Shown one piece after another: positions 21,701 through 38,300 of a stretch of 64,000 nt of DNA. Under the pieces are notes generated by a model. That model was not told the origin of the DNA, made no database searches, and was given only the letters and a program-made list of their open reading frames with translations. The first letter of the stretch is position 1, and the number at the start of each line of letters is the position of its first letter. The DNA lies in contig OZ038462.1 in NCBI GenBank assembly GCA_964036295.1, positions 28,271,759 to 28,335,758 of the forward strand, given 5' to 3'. A program made the position numbers and the translations under genes. The stretch is from Plumapathes pennacea (Eukaryota > Cnidaria > Anthozoa > Antipatharia > Myriopathidae).

Positions 21701-24700
21701 ACGCAAACGTCTTTTACCGACCACTTGCAGGCCACAAATCCACCACATGCCAACCACATGCCAACTACTTGCCGACCACATACCAACCACTTGCAGACTA
21801 CATACCGACCACTTGCCGACCACATACCGACCATTTGCAGGCCACACACAGACTACTTGATGACCAGCCACTTGCCGCCAAATACGACCAGTGCACAATT
21901 ATCTATATGTATGACTAATTGATTGAAATTGAGGTCCAGTAGGATACATGCCTTCCTTGACAAAGGCGTCTCCCACCCACTTACTGGTCACCACGGCAAC
22001 CATAAGAGGGACAATGTAGGTCAGCCCTCCGGTCAACTCGAACATGATCACAACCAGGGAGACTAAAATGAAAGAAAACAAACAGATAAACAAACACCAC
22101 AACCTTAGTTGCATCCGACCAATAATAATCGAACAAGTTCATCATGTGGGCTCGCTAACCAAACAAATCCTGGGGACGTTGGATTTGGGTTTGCTTATCT
22201 TTGGTGATGTTTCTTTATTTTATTTTATTTTTTCTAAAAAGACGAGTCTGGACGAGTTTTCGCAAGTTGTTTTGGTTATGTGTTGAACTTGTGATAGCCG
22301 AGTTGGGCCGATTATGGACATAGCTCCCTTACCTGTCATTTTAGTAACGCCTCCAAGAGCCGCAGCAGCGCCGACCATTGCGTACAGTCCTGGAGTGACG
22401 CAAGTGGAGGCTGCATCACAAGAAGACTTGAAAATGTACCAGTCACGGTAGGTACTAGAAAATGAGACAAAAAGCTTGATTGATGTTATAGTTGAGTTAT
22501 AACTCTTCTTAGCAAGGGCTTACTTTGCGAGCTGTTCCATGCCTATTCCAACCACCCGTCCTGCACAAGCACCAATGGCCATGCTGGGAATGAACAAGCC
22601 AGCAGGAACCTACAAAACATGACAATTACAGATATACTGATTTTTTTAATAAAAAGTCGGAAATGTCGTATAGCCAATTTTTCGTGATACGATGTTGCGC
22701 TAAAAATCACTCACATAGGTTAAACATCCCAACTCGTACAATAAATTCAGTCCGAAACTCCAAACTAGACTGATCGACAGAAATGCACACAACTTTGTTA
22801 CAAGTTTTCGACGATTTCGACGAAGATTACAACTAAGATTACACCTTAAACCCTCACTCCTATAAACATATCATACAGTTTGGAGAACTTGGCTTTTGAT
22901 AACATTCTCAGATAGAAACTAATTAAACTAATTCTCACTACATCATGTACTCATCACTCATTCTTAAAACATTGGGAGAATCTGTATCTTGAGTTTGGGA
23001 GTGAAATAGTTAACATTTCCGTCAGTAATTTTACTCATTTTACGTACTTCCTACACTTTTATCCTTGAGTTTGTAAGTCACATACAAATTTTATTATTTC
23101 TTGTTGTTAGCATCAACAAAAGCATGCAAATATTTAAAAGCATTAGTCTAAAGGAAAAAGAGGGTTTACTTAGTCAGTGTACTGTTGAGATAAAATGGAA
23201 AGCTAGTACTTGGGAAAATTAGTTATGGACTATGTCGGCGTGGAGAAAACGTATGATGAATCGACTACAGTTCGATGTATGAAAACTGAACGCCATTAAA
23301 GCTTTTGAGCTAAAAATCTTAACAACATCCAGTTTATACACATCAACCGCTAGTCGATTCATCATACGTACTGTTGACCTACTTTGATTCCAAACGTGAA
23401 AATTGTGATGAAGGCTTTAAAAATCATGGCGAGAACAAGCTGCCATATGGCCTGCTTCACACCGGCACCTGCTTCAACCAAAGAGCCCTGTATGTTGTTC
23501 ACATTGATAGTGGTGTTGCTGTTGTAGTCACTGAAACAACACAGAGCAGGCTGAGTCACAAGAAGGATTTATAAGAATATATTGACACAAACACCCACAA
23601 ACTCACAAACACCCACACCCAAATTCTCATCCCCATCTAAAATTCAAGCAGTTCCAAAATTAGATTGCCCTTCTTATACTCACCACAGAGCAGTTGTGTC
23701 ATCTGGTCCACACTGTGCAAACAGTTGCTGAATCAAAACACTTGCACTTTGCCTTTGACGAAAAAAAGGTAAATGGAGAAATACATACCCCCTCAATTTT
23801 CATTTACTTTATTATAGAAGGAGAGAAGGAGGAAAGGAAACTCTCTTGCCCACAGTAAGGTTTAACATAACATGGCGTTAAGTGATATACAAAATATGAT
23901 GATTAATCAAGAGAAATGTTTGGATTTCTGCATTTTAACTTCAAAAGTACAGTTTTGATATATACCTGGTGTATGGATTTGGATAAGCCAGTAATGCAGT
24001 CACAAATGTAACCAGGAGAACCTACCACAAGAGCAAAAGAGAACAGGTTATAATTCTAGAACTACAACAAAAGCTTATTCCCTTCCCTCCAGTATCAGCC
24101 AGTGCAGGTCTTTTACTCAGCAAACACACTGTCAGCAAAGTAACCATGCAAGTATAACTTGAGTCAGTTGAAAACCAAAAAGTCAGTGCTCACCTCAGTT
24201 ACTGGAGAGTGTCCCAGTTTAGATGTCTTTCGAAGCCTGCACCACCAAATGTTGGTTTTTATAAAGAGCACACCAAATAGACCCTTTCAGAAAGGACACT
24301 GGATTATATTATGTGAATATACAACCTAAATATAACTTATTTCTGTGGCTCCTTGGAGTTCTTGTATCTTGAGGGTGATGCACAGAGTACATCAAATATA
24401 GGTACTAACGGTAATGTATATACACTGGGGATACCTGGTGGGGGTCTACACTCCACTCAGTGGAGGGGTGGGACTCTCCCAGGTAGGGGATGGGGTAGAT
24501 TCATTGGTATAAGCTATAAGCTAAAGTTTAGAGCTGATGCCCACTTTTGCCAAAATCTTGAGTTGAAATGTCATCAGTTCTCACATACCACTGGGAGCTA
24601 CGTCAACTGAACATCAGATATTATCTAAAAACAAGTTCTAACTATATAGTGGTAGCTCTTTAAGGTATCACCCGCCCCTTCAAAAACTTGCTCACCAGAA

Positions 24701-27700
24701 ATGTCATACATTAATGAAAAACTTCAGCTTTAAAAAAAAAAACCTTCAATTCTCACCACATCACCAAAACATTTTTTCTTATAAAAGGTTGCAATAATCT
24801 GCACTACTACTGGCCATGATCACAATTATTATTACGTTATTTGTAACTATTGCACTCACCCCTAACACTCCAAGGAAAACAAAGGGCACAAGCTCAAATA
24901 GCTTCCAGGGGCTGGTGTACTCTACATAGAACATGACCAAGTGCCCCGTTCCATAGGGATTCATGTACGTCAGTGTTAAGGCAGCGATCAAGGCACAGAA
25001 GAAAGAACGCCACAAAGTCTTCATTGGGAAGTAATAGCTTACCTGAAGATTAAAATGCTGAATGAAACACTTAAATATTATCTTGTTAAAGACATTATGT
25101 CTAAATTTATTCCTATTTTTAACAAATTAATATTATGACTTTTAATAATAACATTTTTTTCAATACTGTACAGAATTATGGGTATCTCATAAATTTCTTT
25201 TCTATTCTGGTTTCACAAAAGTCAGGGTGTCTGTACCCCAAAAACCTACTTCCTCAAGACTGAAGAGTACACCTCCAATAGGTGCACCAAATGCCACTGA
25301 CACCCCAGCTGCCGCTGCTGCTGAGAGCACCTGCAAGGGAACGTGCACAAAAGTGATACTTTAACGTTTATCACCTGAATTACAACATTCAGTGAAATGA
25401 TACTAATTCCCTGAACACAGCTCTACTTTTAATCATTAATAAAATTATTACAATATTATTGTCAGTATTATTGATACTGATACCGACATTATTGATATTT
25501 TTGTACTAGCTATTTAAATAATACATGGTGTGATGAGAGCAGTGTTCACTAGCCTGGGGCTACTGGACTTTCCCTTGAATATTTGCTCTGTTTGAACTAT
25601 CTGAGGTAGTGACTCATTACCACAGCTTGTCTTCAGGCTAACAAAAAAAAAATTCTCACCGTACCATGTAGTACCATACCTCTCTGTAAGAAATTAAAAG
25701 TTCTTGCTCTGACAAAAAGCTAGTGCTCGAAATGTCAGCTTCAAACTATTTTACAGCATCTAGCTTTCGCACATCAATCTTAGTTGATTCATTATACATA
25801 GTACATTATTCTCTATGCTAACACAGTCAAAATCTAGTTCTCTTTAGTGCTAGTTTTCCAATGTAAGGTAATTTCAAATGAAAATTAGAAGACTCCTCAC
25901 CTCCCTCTTTTTAGCTTCATTCTTCTCATATTTTTTAAAAACATGAGAAAAGAAGTTGCCACAGCAACAGGCAACATGAACTAAAGGTCCCTCTTTACCA
26001 AGGCTGAGACCTGCAGCTACCGCAAGCATCATGGAAAGGGACTTGACGATAAGGGTCCAGCGACCCAAGTAGCCACGGATGATAAAACCACTCAATATTG
26101 TCTTAATCTGGATAAATAGAACAAACAAATAATTTAGTTTTGGTTCTTACCCTTTCAAGCTCAAGATCTATACAGATTCGCCCAGTCTTGCAAGGAAAAG
26201 ATGTACATGTGATAATGTAGTGAGATCTGATAGTAAGACTTCACTTTAGCAAGCTACCCAAATTCAGTTTTACCATACTGTCTCATATATCTCTGGTGAT
26301 AAACTGAAGGAGGAAACAACTCAACCTAACCAGGGGTAGTGTAGTTTCAACACGAGGGGAAGGAGAGAAGGCATACATAGAGGATACTACACGGCGGCAC
26401 GAAGATATGAATTTTATTTTCGAGTGGTAAAAACAATATTTTACGAACGAGTGCTTCGCGAGTGAGTAAAATATTGTTTTTACCACGAGAAAATAAAATC
26501 TGGATGTAGTTTCGTATGGATTTTACGCATGGTATATTTTCCAGTAAAACACTCGTGTCTATATAATAAATAGAGGATATTACATGGCGGCGTGAGGATA
26601 TGAATTTTATTTTCGAGTGGTAAAAACAATATTTTACGAATGAGTGCTTTGTGAGTGAGTAAAATATTGTTTTTACCATGAGAAAATAAAATCTACATCT
26701 TCAAGCCGCCGTGTAATTTTCTTTTTATTATATTTGAGACGAGTGTTTTACGAGAAATTGCACAAACAACCGTGCAAAAGCGGGAAATGATGCCAACAAT
26801 ATGGAAAATACGCCACTCGGGTAGTTTCATATGGATTTTACGCACGGTATATTTTCCAGTAAAACACTCGTGTCTCTATAATAAAAACTATTACAGTACA
26901 CATATGTAGCTAAAGGAAAATAATTATTTGTATTTTCACAGACATGAAGCAGTGTAGCCTGCCGATACAGCCACTTCACACATAAAGGGGTCTGGACCCC
27001 AACTTGTCTGGGGTGTGGCTTGACCTCAGGGGGAAAGGGCAGAATGGTTAAGTAGAGCCAAAGTAAACCTTTCAAATGGTAAACAGAGACCGCTCAAGCT
27101 GTTGAAAAACACCAGGTACATAAATAGGGGTCTTCTGCACTAATAAGCCACCTTCACAATCAGGCACAGTAGCAAAATTAATGTACTTTCCTATGCATTC
27201 TGTCTCTACTGTAATATATTACATTGCCTTAGAAAGAAGCAGTTTTCCATTCTGTTCACCAAGTTTTATCATCAGGTGCTGCCAAATTATCTCAGCCTCG
27301 CGAATATTGCACATGATTGTGAAAGTGGCTTGTTATTAAATCAAATGAGCAACATAGTTTAATAATACCTCAGGAATTCCGCTGCCACATGCATAAGGTG
27401 CAAACCATCGAACCAACAACACAGCAACACTGGAAAAGACCATTGCTATCAGAACATACATGACATAGTTAATGGCGTAGGCGCCAGCACCTCCGCCATG
27501 GACGTTGAATATCACAGCCCACGTACGCCACTGTTGACAGCCTTCTTCACCATACGTGTTATCGTCTGACCAACAACAGGTTTCTTCACCAAACCACAAG
27601 TTCCCAGGACAAAGACCAAGTTTTAAGTCTGTCATCCAGCTAGCTCCAATATCAATGACTCCGGCACATAACCCTGCCGCTAAACCGACCAAGAACACAA

Positions 27701-28028
27701 CAAGCCAGCCGGCCCATGCGTCATTTGCCTGCTTCACCCGGTCCCACAGACTGCCCTTTTTTAAGCGTTTCATTCGCCGGTGGCGAACTTGATCTCTTTG
27801 TCTGTCTCTGACCCAGTCGATTGTGTGAAAATCATCGTAAGTTGCTAGAGCCACAGCTTCCGGCTCTTCGAGGAATAAGTCATTCGTAAAAATACCGGAC
27901 AAATCATCTCGTATTCCATTTATGATGGGAGCTTCTTCGTCGTTATCGTAGCTCCCCAGCACGTTGCGAAGTCTCTCATCCTGTGAGGAATCGTCAGACG
28001 TAAGTGATATTATTCTGTCTCTGTCCAT
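18759..28028 (-). CDS. CLC-3/4/5-type H+/Cl- exchanger (17 exons, 796 aa)
   Basis: Exons are 28028-27369, 26107-25901, 25330-25250, 25042-24860, 24283-24194, 24021-23966, 23752-23684, 23530-23383, 22609-22524, 22454-22333, 22062-21948, 21585-21490, 21350-21292, 20831-20724, 20214-20090, 19417-19323 and 18849-18759. An acidic cytosolic N-terminus precedes the channel domain, with [14 protein letters not shown] (gating glutamate, about residue 259), FSLEE (proton glutamate, about 316) and the [11 protein letters not shown] signature. Two CBS domains follow (about 625-690 and 737-790). Both glutamates mark a 2Cl-/H+ exchanger of endosomes or lysosomes rather than a plasma-membrane channel. Its length is close to vertebrate CLCN3-5; a single invertebrate gene usually represents all three. 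The exon 7 acceptor chosen (after GTCAAAG) gives the best family alignment. Head to head with YIPF5. Confidence 0.95.
20347..20462. mobile_element. Hairpin element in a CLC intron
   Basis: The arms CGTGGCAGGCGTTCCTTTTGA and the complement ending GCCTGCCACG are perfect over about 21 bp. Inner arms GCGCGAAAAGTCGAG and CTCTTCGACTTTTCGTGCG make the whole 116 bp nearly foldable. No coding capacity. Confidence 0.7.
21410..21472. mobile_element. Fragment of family-A MITE in a CLC intron
   Basis: Only the right end is present (AATCTCTATTTTGAGTTTGG, GGGAGTGAAATAATA). It lies about 18 bp from the exon ending at 21490, a close insertion to a splice donor like the one at 2066-2122. Confidence 0.55.
21637..21862. 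repeat. Two minisatellites in a CLC intron
   Basis: The first part (21637-21715) repeats ACGTGAACGGACACGTGCAC. The second (21719-21862) repeats CCGACCACATACCGACCA and CCAACCACTTGCAGACTACA variants. The second is the same word, in complement, as the array in ZFAND2B intron 10. Confidence 0.75.
22847..23012. mobile_element. Family-A MITE, copy 4 (shortened)
   Basis: The left end is diverged (AAACCCTCACTCC) and the right end is TTTGGGAGTGAAATAGTTAA; the interior ACTTGGCTTTTGATAACATT matches the family. Located between CLC exons 8 and 9. Confidence 0.6.
23236..23373. mobile_element. Family-B hairpin MITE, copy 2 (degenerate)
   Basis: The inverted arms ACGTATGATGAATCGACTA and TAGTCGATTCATCATACGT enclose a degenerated core. 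It ends about 10 bp from the CLC exon boundary at 23383. Confidence 0.6.
25690..25860. mobile_element. Family-B element, copy 3 (half)
   Basis: It contains GACAAAAAGCTAGTGCTCGA and CATCAATCTTAGTTGATTCA, the right half of a family-B element, and ends in AAATCTAGTTCTCTTTAG, similar to the outer border at 32107. Confidence 0.5.
26390..26885. mobile_element. Tandem pair of hairpin elements, CLC intron 1
   Basis: Two hairpins, 26411-26499 and 26603-26692, have arms ATTTTCGAGTGGTAAAAACA and complement ending CGAGAAAATAAAAT. The tip reads GAGTGCTTCGCGAGTGAG in the first and GAGTGCTTTGTGAGTGAG in the second. Each is followed by a copy of TATATTTTCCAGTAAAACAC (about 26529 and 26846), so a whole unit was duplicated and the second was interrupted by about 130 bp. 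Confidence 0.7.
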
Positions 28029-28282
28029 ACCAAATAGCAGTATTTATCGGCTCAAAGTTCTTGATCGCACGGACTTCATATAACCAAGAAGTACGAAAGT
28101 TCCGACGAAAGTTTCTTCAAGCATATGAGGGGAGAATAAACACTAGTACTCAGGCTTGTCGGCCGGCTAGTCCTGGTTCCCAGGGCCATGTACGCGTGAG
28201 CTTCCCAGCTGGAGGGAAGGCTACTAAGCACTTTCTGGAGACCCGAAAGGCAACTGTTGTTGTCTGAAAGGAACGGCCAAAA
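28029..28282. promoter_or_regulatory. Bidirectional promoter between CLC exchanger and YIPF5
   Basis: Only 254 bp separate the start codons of two divergent genes. Both products act in Golgi/endosomal membranes, so joint control is plausible but unproven. No TATA box is apparent, and an additional 5' non-coding exon for either gene cannot be excluded. Confidence 0.5.
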
Positions 28283-31850
<3,568 letters not shown>

Positions 31851-32041
31851 AGTATTGGAGGTGTTTGTGTATGATACAAACTGGAGTTATGAGACACTGT
31901 TCTAAATATGGATGGGGTGGCCCAGCATAGCTAAGAAGAAATATGGTTTTGTCTAGTAGGATTATTTAGATGTATATTCAAGCAAACCCAATTTTCACAC
32001 ACTGTAATAGTATTATATTATATGAACTTTGAGAATGTATT

Positions 32042-32047
32042 AATAAA
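32042..32047 (+). other. Polyadenylation signal of YIPF5
   Basis: A canonical AATAAA lies 191 bp downstream of the YIPF5 stop codon, in an AT-rich tail. Confidence 0.6.
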
Positions 32048-32099
32048 CTTGGATGTTTTTATAAAATTAAGGTACACAGACTGTCCATATTTTTGTAAT

Positions 32100-32335
32100 G
32101 CCAGCTCTTAAGAGAACTAGGTTGACTGCGTCGGCGTGGTGGAAGACAAACTGGTGTATCAACTAAGTGTTGATGAGGGTAATGGAACGCCATCAAAGAG
32201 ACAATAGCTGACGTTTCGAGCGCTAGCCCTTCGTCGTCGCTCTGACGAAGGGCTAGCGCTCGAAACGTCAGTTATTGTCTCTATGACGGCGTTCCATTAC
32301 CCTCATCAACACTTAGTTGATACACCAGTTTGTCC
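32100..32335. mobile_element. Family-B hairpin MITE, copy 4 (best preserved)
   Basis: A nearly perfect hairpin has outer arms CAAACTGGTGTATCAACTAA and complement, inner AATGGAACGCC and GGCGTTCCATT, and the core CGAAACGTCAGTTATTGTCT. The 20-bp word GACGAAGGGCTAGCGCTCGA is inverted at the tip. It lies about 55 bp after the YIPF5 polyadenylation signal. Confidence 0.8.
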
Positions 32336-33552
32336 ATATTTTTAATTACTTAGAAACCAGCAATATCTTTTAACAACATTACTTCTAGTTCTAAGTGTAC
32401 CCCTCCCCCATGTGTAGCTGTGTCAATGATTTGACAGTGTGTAGCTTAGCATCAAATTCCCCTCAAAATGTTGCTAGAACATCTCAACCAAGGGTCACTG
32501 TGCTTCCCTTACCAGGTATTGACAAATTAAATATGTTAGAAATGCCATTCGATGACAGCAATAACTTTATTTACAAATTAACCATTAAATTTTTCTGCTT
32601 ACAAGTGACTATGTTAACTTTAGTAATACAGTCATGCTTCTCATGGTCTGCTATTATATTGCAAATCATTTGTTTGCTGTGTCACAAGATGGTCAAGTGA
32701 TATCAACCTAGCTACTCAAAATCCCATGTAATAATACTGACATTGTAACCTTTTCCAACTTTTGCACATGTTTCTTTTAAACTCTCCTCTTGAGTAGAAT
32801 GTATAGGAATAGATATGTTGATTGATAGAAGCATGCGGGAATTTAACAGAACACAAGATAAGTGTGGAGAAGCACAACACCCTTTATAAGAAAAAGCAAA
32901 CAATAACTTAGCAAAAAAGAAAAAAAAGAAAACAAGAAATAGAATAATATTGAGTTTGATGCAAGCTGACATCAAATGCATACTATGTTGAGTTATAATA
33001 TGCACCAAATTTGTCAGCGTTCACCAATCAGATCACACATACTATTGGCTTTTAGCCAACGGATTCCCATGTCAAGCTAACTTGACCCAAGTTTTCCTTT
33101 GGCCACCCACTTGGCTTGACTTTGGTTGCGCTCAAACTTCTGACCAGGTCAACCCGCGTTTTTCACCATTTGGTAAAAAACGCAAGGTGATTTGCATCAG
33201 CTTTTGTTATGGCACATAAATGGTAGTCTTGTGACTTGCAAGTTCATTTGGCCACCCATTGCAAGTCCATACACAAATTCTGATTTGCAGCAAACTTGAA
33301 TTTAGTTAGCTTGAATAATACTTTTTGAAGGCCTTCTTGTGACATGAAATAAAGTATGCCGTGAGGCCCTCATATGTTTATAACTTTTGACTATCACATG
33401 CATTGTACGGAGATCACCTTGCAATATTTGGATAAAAATCAAACAGTAAATAAAAAATTGTGAGGTAGGAAAGAAAATGTAATTCATTGATCACCAAACA
33501 TTAAAATAATATGTGGAATATTATTTTTTTATTCTATACTTATAACATGTCA

Positions 33553-33700
33553 CCGTGTAATATAGCCTCATCTAAACACGCGGGAAGTTGGGAGAACACG
33601 AGAGTAGCGTAAGGAAACCACAAGGCCGCCGAGTGGTTTCCGGTGCTACTTGAGTGTTCTCCCAACTTCCCAAGTGTTTAGATGAGGCTATATTACACGG
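33553..33700. mobile_element. Long hairpin element
   Basis: The arms CGTGTAATATAGCCTCATCT and AGATGAGGCTATATTACACG, plus GGAAGTTGGGAGAACACGAG and its complement, form one stem; the tip reads AACCACAAGGCCGCCGAGTG. The end sequence TATTACACGG resembles the end of the family-D elements. Confidence 0.7.
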
Positions 33701-34618
33701 GAACACGTTATATATTTCTTTTATGAAATAATTAGTCAAGTAAAAAACATCGCGTATCGCGTCAGCGTGTAATAATTATACTCTCATCTAACACAGTTAT
33801 TTAGCCAATCAGGGTGTGCGTAGTATCATAGTTATTTTATATTTTATAATAAACTATATATGACAACAGACCAGGAAGGAAATTGAAGAAAACATTTAAC
33901 CTATTAAAGCATCAATCAGTCTAAAATCATTGAATCTTACTTAATGATTGATAAGGACAGCAGACTACTTGTTTTTTTTTCACACCTTACAGCTGTTTTC
34001 AGATGACTGTCAAAGTAATGTTATTGCTTTGGTTTTGTGCTTGCTACGCATTCAAATTGGTCCAAACAAGTTTAGTGGCATTCTTGGCCACTCAGGAGCA
34101 AAAACAACACCTGATGGTGCACACTGGTGCTGACATTTCGTGGCACTGCTGATTGGTTCTTAGTCAAAGTAAAACCAATTGCAAATTACTTTGGCTTCTG
34201 TTTCATTGAAAGTGTTTCTTACAGCCTCTGTGATTGGCTGTGTAATTTGGCTTTGGTTTTGATTTTTGACAGTCATATGAAATTGGCTCTATGTATTTAT
34301 TACAATATTATTTTGCTTTAGGACTGATTTGTTGTTGTTGTTGTTGTTGTTGTTGCTGTTGTCTAGTTGCTGATTTTTTACACCTGTTTCTGAAAATAAA
34401 TGACCAAACTGGAAAAATATAATATTTTACCCAAGCCCACTAAACGATAATTTCTCATAATATATCCTCTAGAATATCCTGTAATACTGTATATGTGGAC
34501 AATACTAACTAGCACAATAACAGTGCACATTGTTTCAAAATACAAAATAACTTGCATTGCACAGAATGCCTCTGTAATTACAAAGTACTCTGGTAAATAA
34601 TACGTCATAATTATTATA

Positions 34619-34778
34619 CAGTCAACTCTCAAGACGGACACCAGCATAAAGATGGGACACCCTATAAGCCAGGCAGGTTTGTTGGTCCTGGCCAAATTTC
34701 ACTTATTTGATACCTCTAAAAGATGGACACCCAGACCAGATGTGTCTCAGGGGTGTCCGACTTAGAGAGAGTTCATTG
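34619..34778. mobile_element. Pogo-like MITE (family I), TA-flanked
   Basis: The left end is CAGTCAACTCTCAAGACGGA and the right end GACTTAGAGAGAGTTCATTG, with TA on both sides. About 160 bp, with internal GGACACCC words as in the other family members. Confidence 0.6.
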
Positions 34779-35394
34779 TAATAATAAATATGACAATCTA
34801 TAAAATCCAAGCATTCCCACCTCTGCCTGACGTCCCAAGACCCTTTAATTTTTTTTAATAAACTTGTTTTTCACACCCATTCCCCTTCCCACATAAAATA
34901 TTCTGTTACCATAATAAACCTTGTTTTGCTGTATTGTCCTGCTCTTTGTATACCTGAGCCATGATAAGGCACAGGCCATCACAATTACCTAGTTCAGAAC
35001 TAGCACCTTGTCTGGATATGATACTACAAGCTAATATCATAATGAATTATACTAACTTTGGTGACATTTCAGAAATCAGTCCCATCGAGGAGGAGTAAAT
35101 GAGTGAACTCATTTCTGTTGAAATTAATGCATCAATCAATACTATGAATTTGCAGCTGTTACCATCCCCCTGGGCTGACCCTCTGGGCAAGGAAGACCTT
35201 GCAATTTCACCCTTTCTCACACTCTATCTGTTTTGTTTGCTTGTTTGTTTGTTTGTTTGTTTTTTATGAATCTTGCCATGCAAATCTTCCATGTCCCTAA
35301 CAAGGGAAGGGGGTAGGGTAAGAGCTGGAATTAATATTGTATGCATGTTCTATCATAACTTCATTAGATTAGAAACCTTTACATGCTTGAGTTA

Positions 35395-38300
35395 TTAAGT
35401 TGGACTCTCCATCACAGGATCAATACCCATCAGCCTCGAAACTGCATCTCTTGTACCAATGATTGTCCTTCAAATGAAAAGTAATCTTAGTCATTTAAAG
35501 ACAGTGATTTCAATCAGTCATATATCAAGTGCTTTTGAATGAAAATGTGTGTGAATGGAATTTCTGAAGACTTACCCTGTCACTCCAAGGAAGACAAGCA
35601 CTACATCTATTAACCACTGACATGTGCTTAGTTCCCTGAAATGTCAAAAAGATTCGGCAGTTAGATACCAAACTTTTAATTAACTTGCAATATTGTTTCC
35701 CAGAAAAGTTTATCACTTGGGTGTTTGAAGAGTTCTGGTAACAACAACCCTGCTTTTTGTTTGTTTGTTTGTTTTTTTCCACCCCCATGTATGAGAATAC
35801 TAGTTATGTCTCCCATTTTTGACAGCTCACTAAAATTTGGTAGAGTTACAGATTTGGATACAATTCTTGACATGGTCTAATCTCCTGATAAGGGATCAAC
35901 TTGGTCTGTATATTATGTTGGTAGGCTGCAAGTTTTAACATACAGGCTTAGCATCTTTTTAATAATTGAGTACTATTATTACTACTGATACACCACAAAG
36001 GGGTTTTAATTAGCTTACCCTTTAAATATTCTGAGATGAAACAGAGCTGGAAGAATGAAAGCTAAGAGAGTACAGCAACTAGAACCAACAAGAGCCATGA
36101 GGGTTGAGAAGTTGGGTATGAATATCACAATGATTCCAGTTAAGCCAACCATGCAGCCTCGCAGGAAACTCTGTGAAGGGAACACATGTTTGTGTAAGAT
36201 AAGACAGACTTCTGACAAGGTTGTCAAAAATCAAGTGTTAACACTGAAACACCCAACATAACTGTAGAGCTACAATGGCCGACCCACAGACAAAGAGATG
36301 CCATATACATTATTATTATATCCTTTGGAAAACCAGGCCTGAAAGCTATGTACATGTATGTCCTAACGAGCAAATGACACAGAGACTGGGCCATAAAAAT
36401 TCCTGCAATTATTGTAACTCCACGATATAATCTATGAGCCAGTGTATTTCCGGTAATTTTCACAGAATCTTTGCTGAAAACACTACATACCCCTTTGTAA
36501 TAGCTGTTCTTTCCTCCATCAGCAAAAAATCTTTTCTCCAAGATGGCCACAATTGGGAACATCATGACTAACAGAAAGTTGTTAAACAGTCAGTTTAATC
36601 ACACTGTATGGTAACAAGAACATTTGAAAACAAAACAACATTTCTTAGACTTACTTGGATATGTGAAATATAAAGAGAAACACAGGCACATTTGAACAAT
36701 GAGTGGGAAAGGTCCTAAAAAAAGACATTGAACACTGCAGTTAGCATTTCCTGGATTCGTTCAGTAACAACATGATTCAAACACTGGCAGGGATTCCCAT
36801 CTTCAAACCTGACCTGAATATCTTTTTCAACACACAGACAACAAAGATTTAGTGCATTGGGTGTTTCTGAAGATTGAGAAACATACCATAAATCCTTGAA
36901 TAAGCGCCCAGGGTGCCTATTTCAAATTTAGAATAAGGTTGGGGGAGGGGGGAGGAGGGGCATTATTCTATTTGAGGGGGGCACTTATTCAAGGATTTAT
37001 GGTACCTGTAGTTCAACAGCTTTTTAAGTCTCCAAACAAGAACAGAGGGTGCAGGTAAACAGGTAACCATTACTATCCAAGCACCCAGTTTTTTTGTGCT
37101 ACTGGTACTTCAACTCAGATTTTTTTTGGCAAAAGTTTGGTACATCTCTAAACGTCAGCTAGTGCCAATAATGTACCCCTACCCACAGAACTCCAACCCA
37201 CTGACTAAGTGGATAGATGCCTGACCTGAATTTACACAGCTCACCTTCAGGTAAATTAATCGTTATGATACCATTGGTAGTCTCTCCAAAAGACTGAGGA
37301 TTGAAGAAAGGAAATGATAGTATTTCAGTGTTTGATCTCCAAAATAATCACATCAGTCAGGAAAAGGCACAAATCATAACTGAATTTCGGTTCTTGTTGG
37401 CTGACTTTTTTTACTACATGTAAACAAACAAGATAACAATGACACAACAGAGCTCTAAAAATGCATGCTCTAACCAATGAAGATGCCATTTGCCATTTCT
37501 CAGCCTGGAAAATATAGAAAACAACTTGCCATTTTGAGGATGCCAAATCCTCTTGTTTCACTGACCAACATCAACCTTACATTACTTCAGACAAACTGAA
37601 ATTCAGTTCTTCCAGGGACAAGGTATAACTACTCTGAGATGTTCAACTTTATTTTATTGCATGTTTACACACACAAAGCTAAAAAAGTTATGGTGAATTT
37701 AATAGTCCGACACTTACCAGATATCCACACACTCCAAAGGTGGTATATAACAAAGTCACTATGACCAGTGAAATTTTAAAAATCCTGGAAAAATAATTAA
37801 AACTTGGCAATTGGAAACTGTACATTTTAAAATATTGATGGTCACAAAATACTAAAAATATGTTTAACCATAAAATGACTTACTTCCTAAATTTTTGTCT
37901 AGCATCTGGCGCACAAGATCCCTCTAAAGAAAGCACCATCCCAGCTCCCTGTAATAAAACATAAAAACAAAAAATAAAAGAGTTATAAAATAATATGTAA
38001 TATCATAAATAACTATTTATACCAAACAGAAAGTTTTCCTGTACATGTGTATTTCTTTCTTATCTATCCTCCCCAACCTCGAATGAGAATATTGTAACAG
38101 TGTTTTGTTTTTGTTCCTGATTGGCCAAGAATGCTTTTAAACATGTCTTGGACCAATAAATAAACTTTTATTCACCTCATAACAGTAAATGGATACACCA
38201 ATGAAAAACGGAAGTCCAGATAGGCGGGCAACTTGCGGATGAAGCCTGAGGAACAGAAGAAATTACAGAACGGAGCTGTAATACAGTTACTACCATATTT

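Larger units (their letters stand above)
32340..35394. other. Intergenic region between YIPF5 and the amino-acid transporter
   Basis: No gene is recognised. Contents include a repeat rich in CTTGACTTTGG words (about 33000-33300) that recurs at 45360-45640, a hairpin at 33553-33700, a dispersed repeat at about 33999-34310, a GTT microsatellite at 34329-34365, a pogo-like MITE at 34619-34778 and a TTTG microsatellite at about 35228-35262. The rest is AT-rich with no feature I can name. Confidence 0.5.

Noticed and set aside
36224..36490. Read-through of transporter exon 14 into KDSVKITGNTLAHRLYRG
   Set aside because: A good donor GTATGT at 36490-36485 joins in phase to exon 15 (SFLRGC), matching the family; the extension is intronic.
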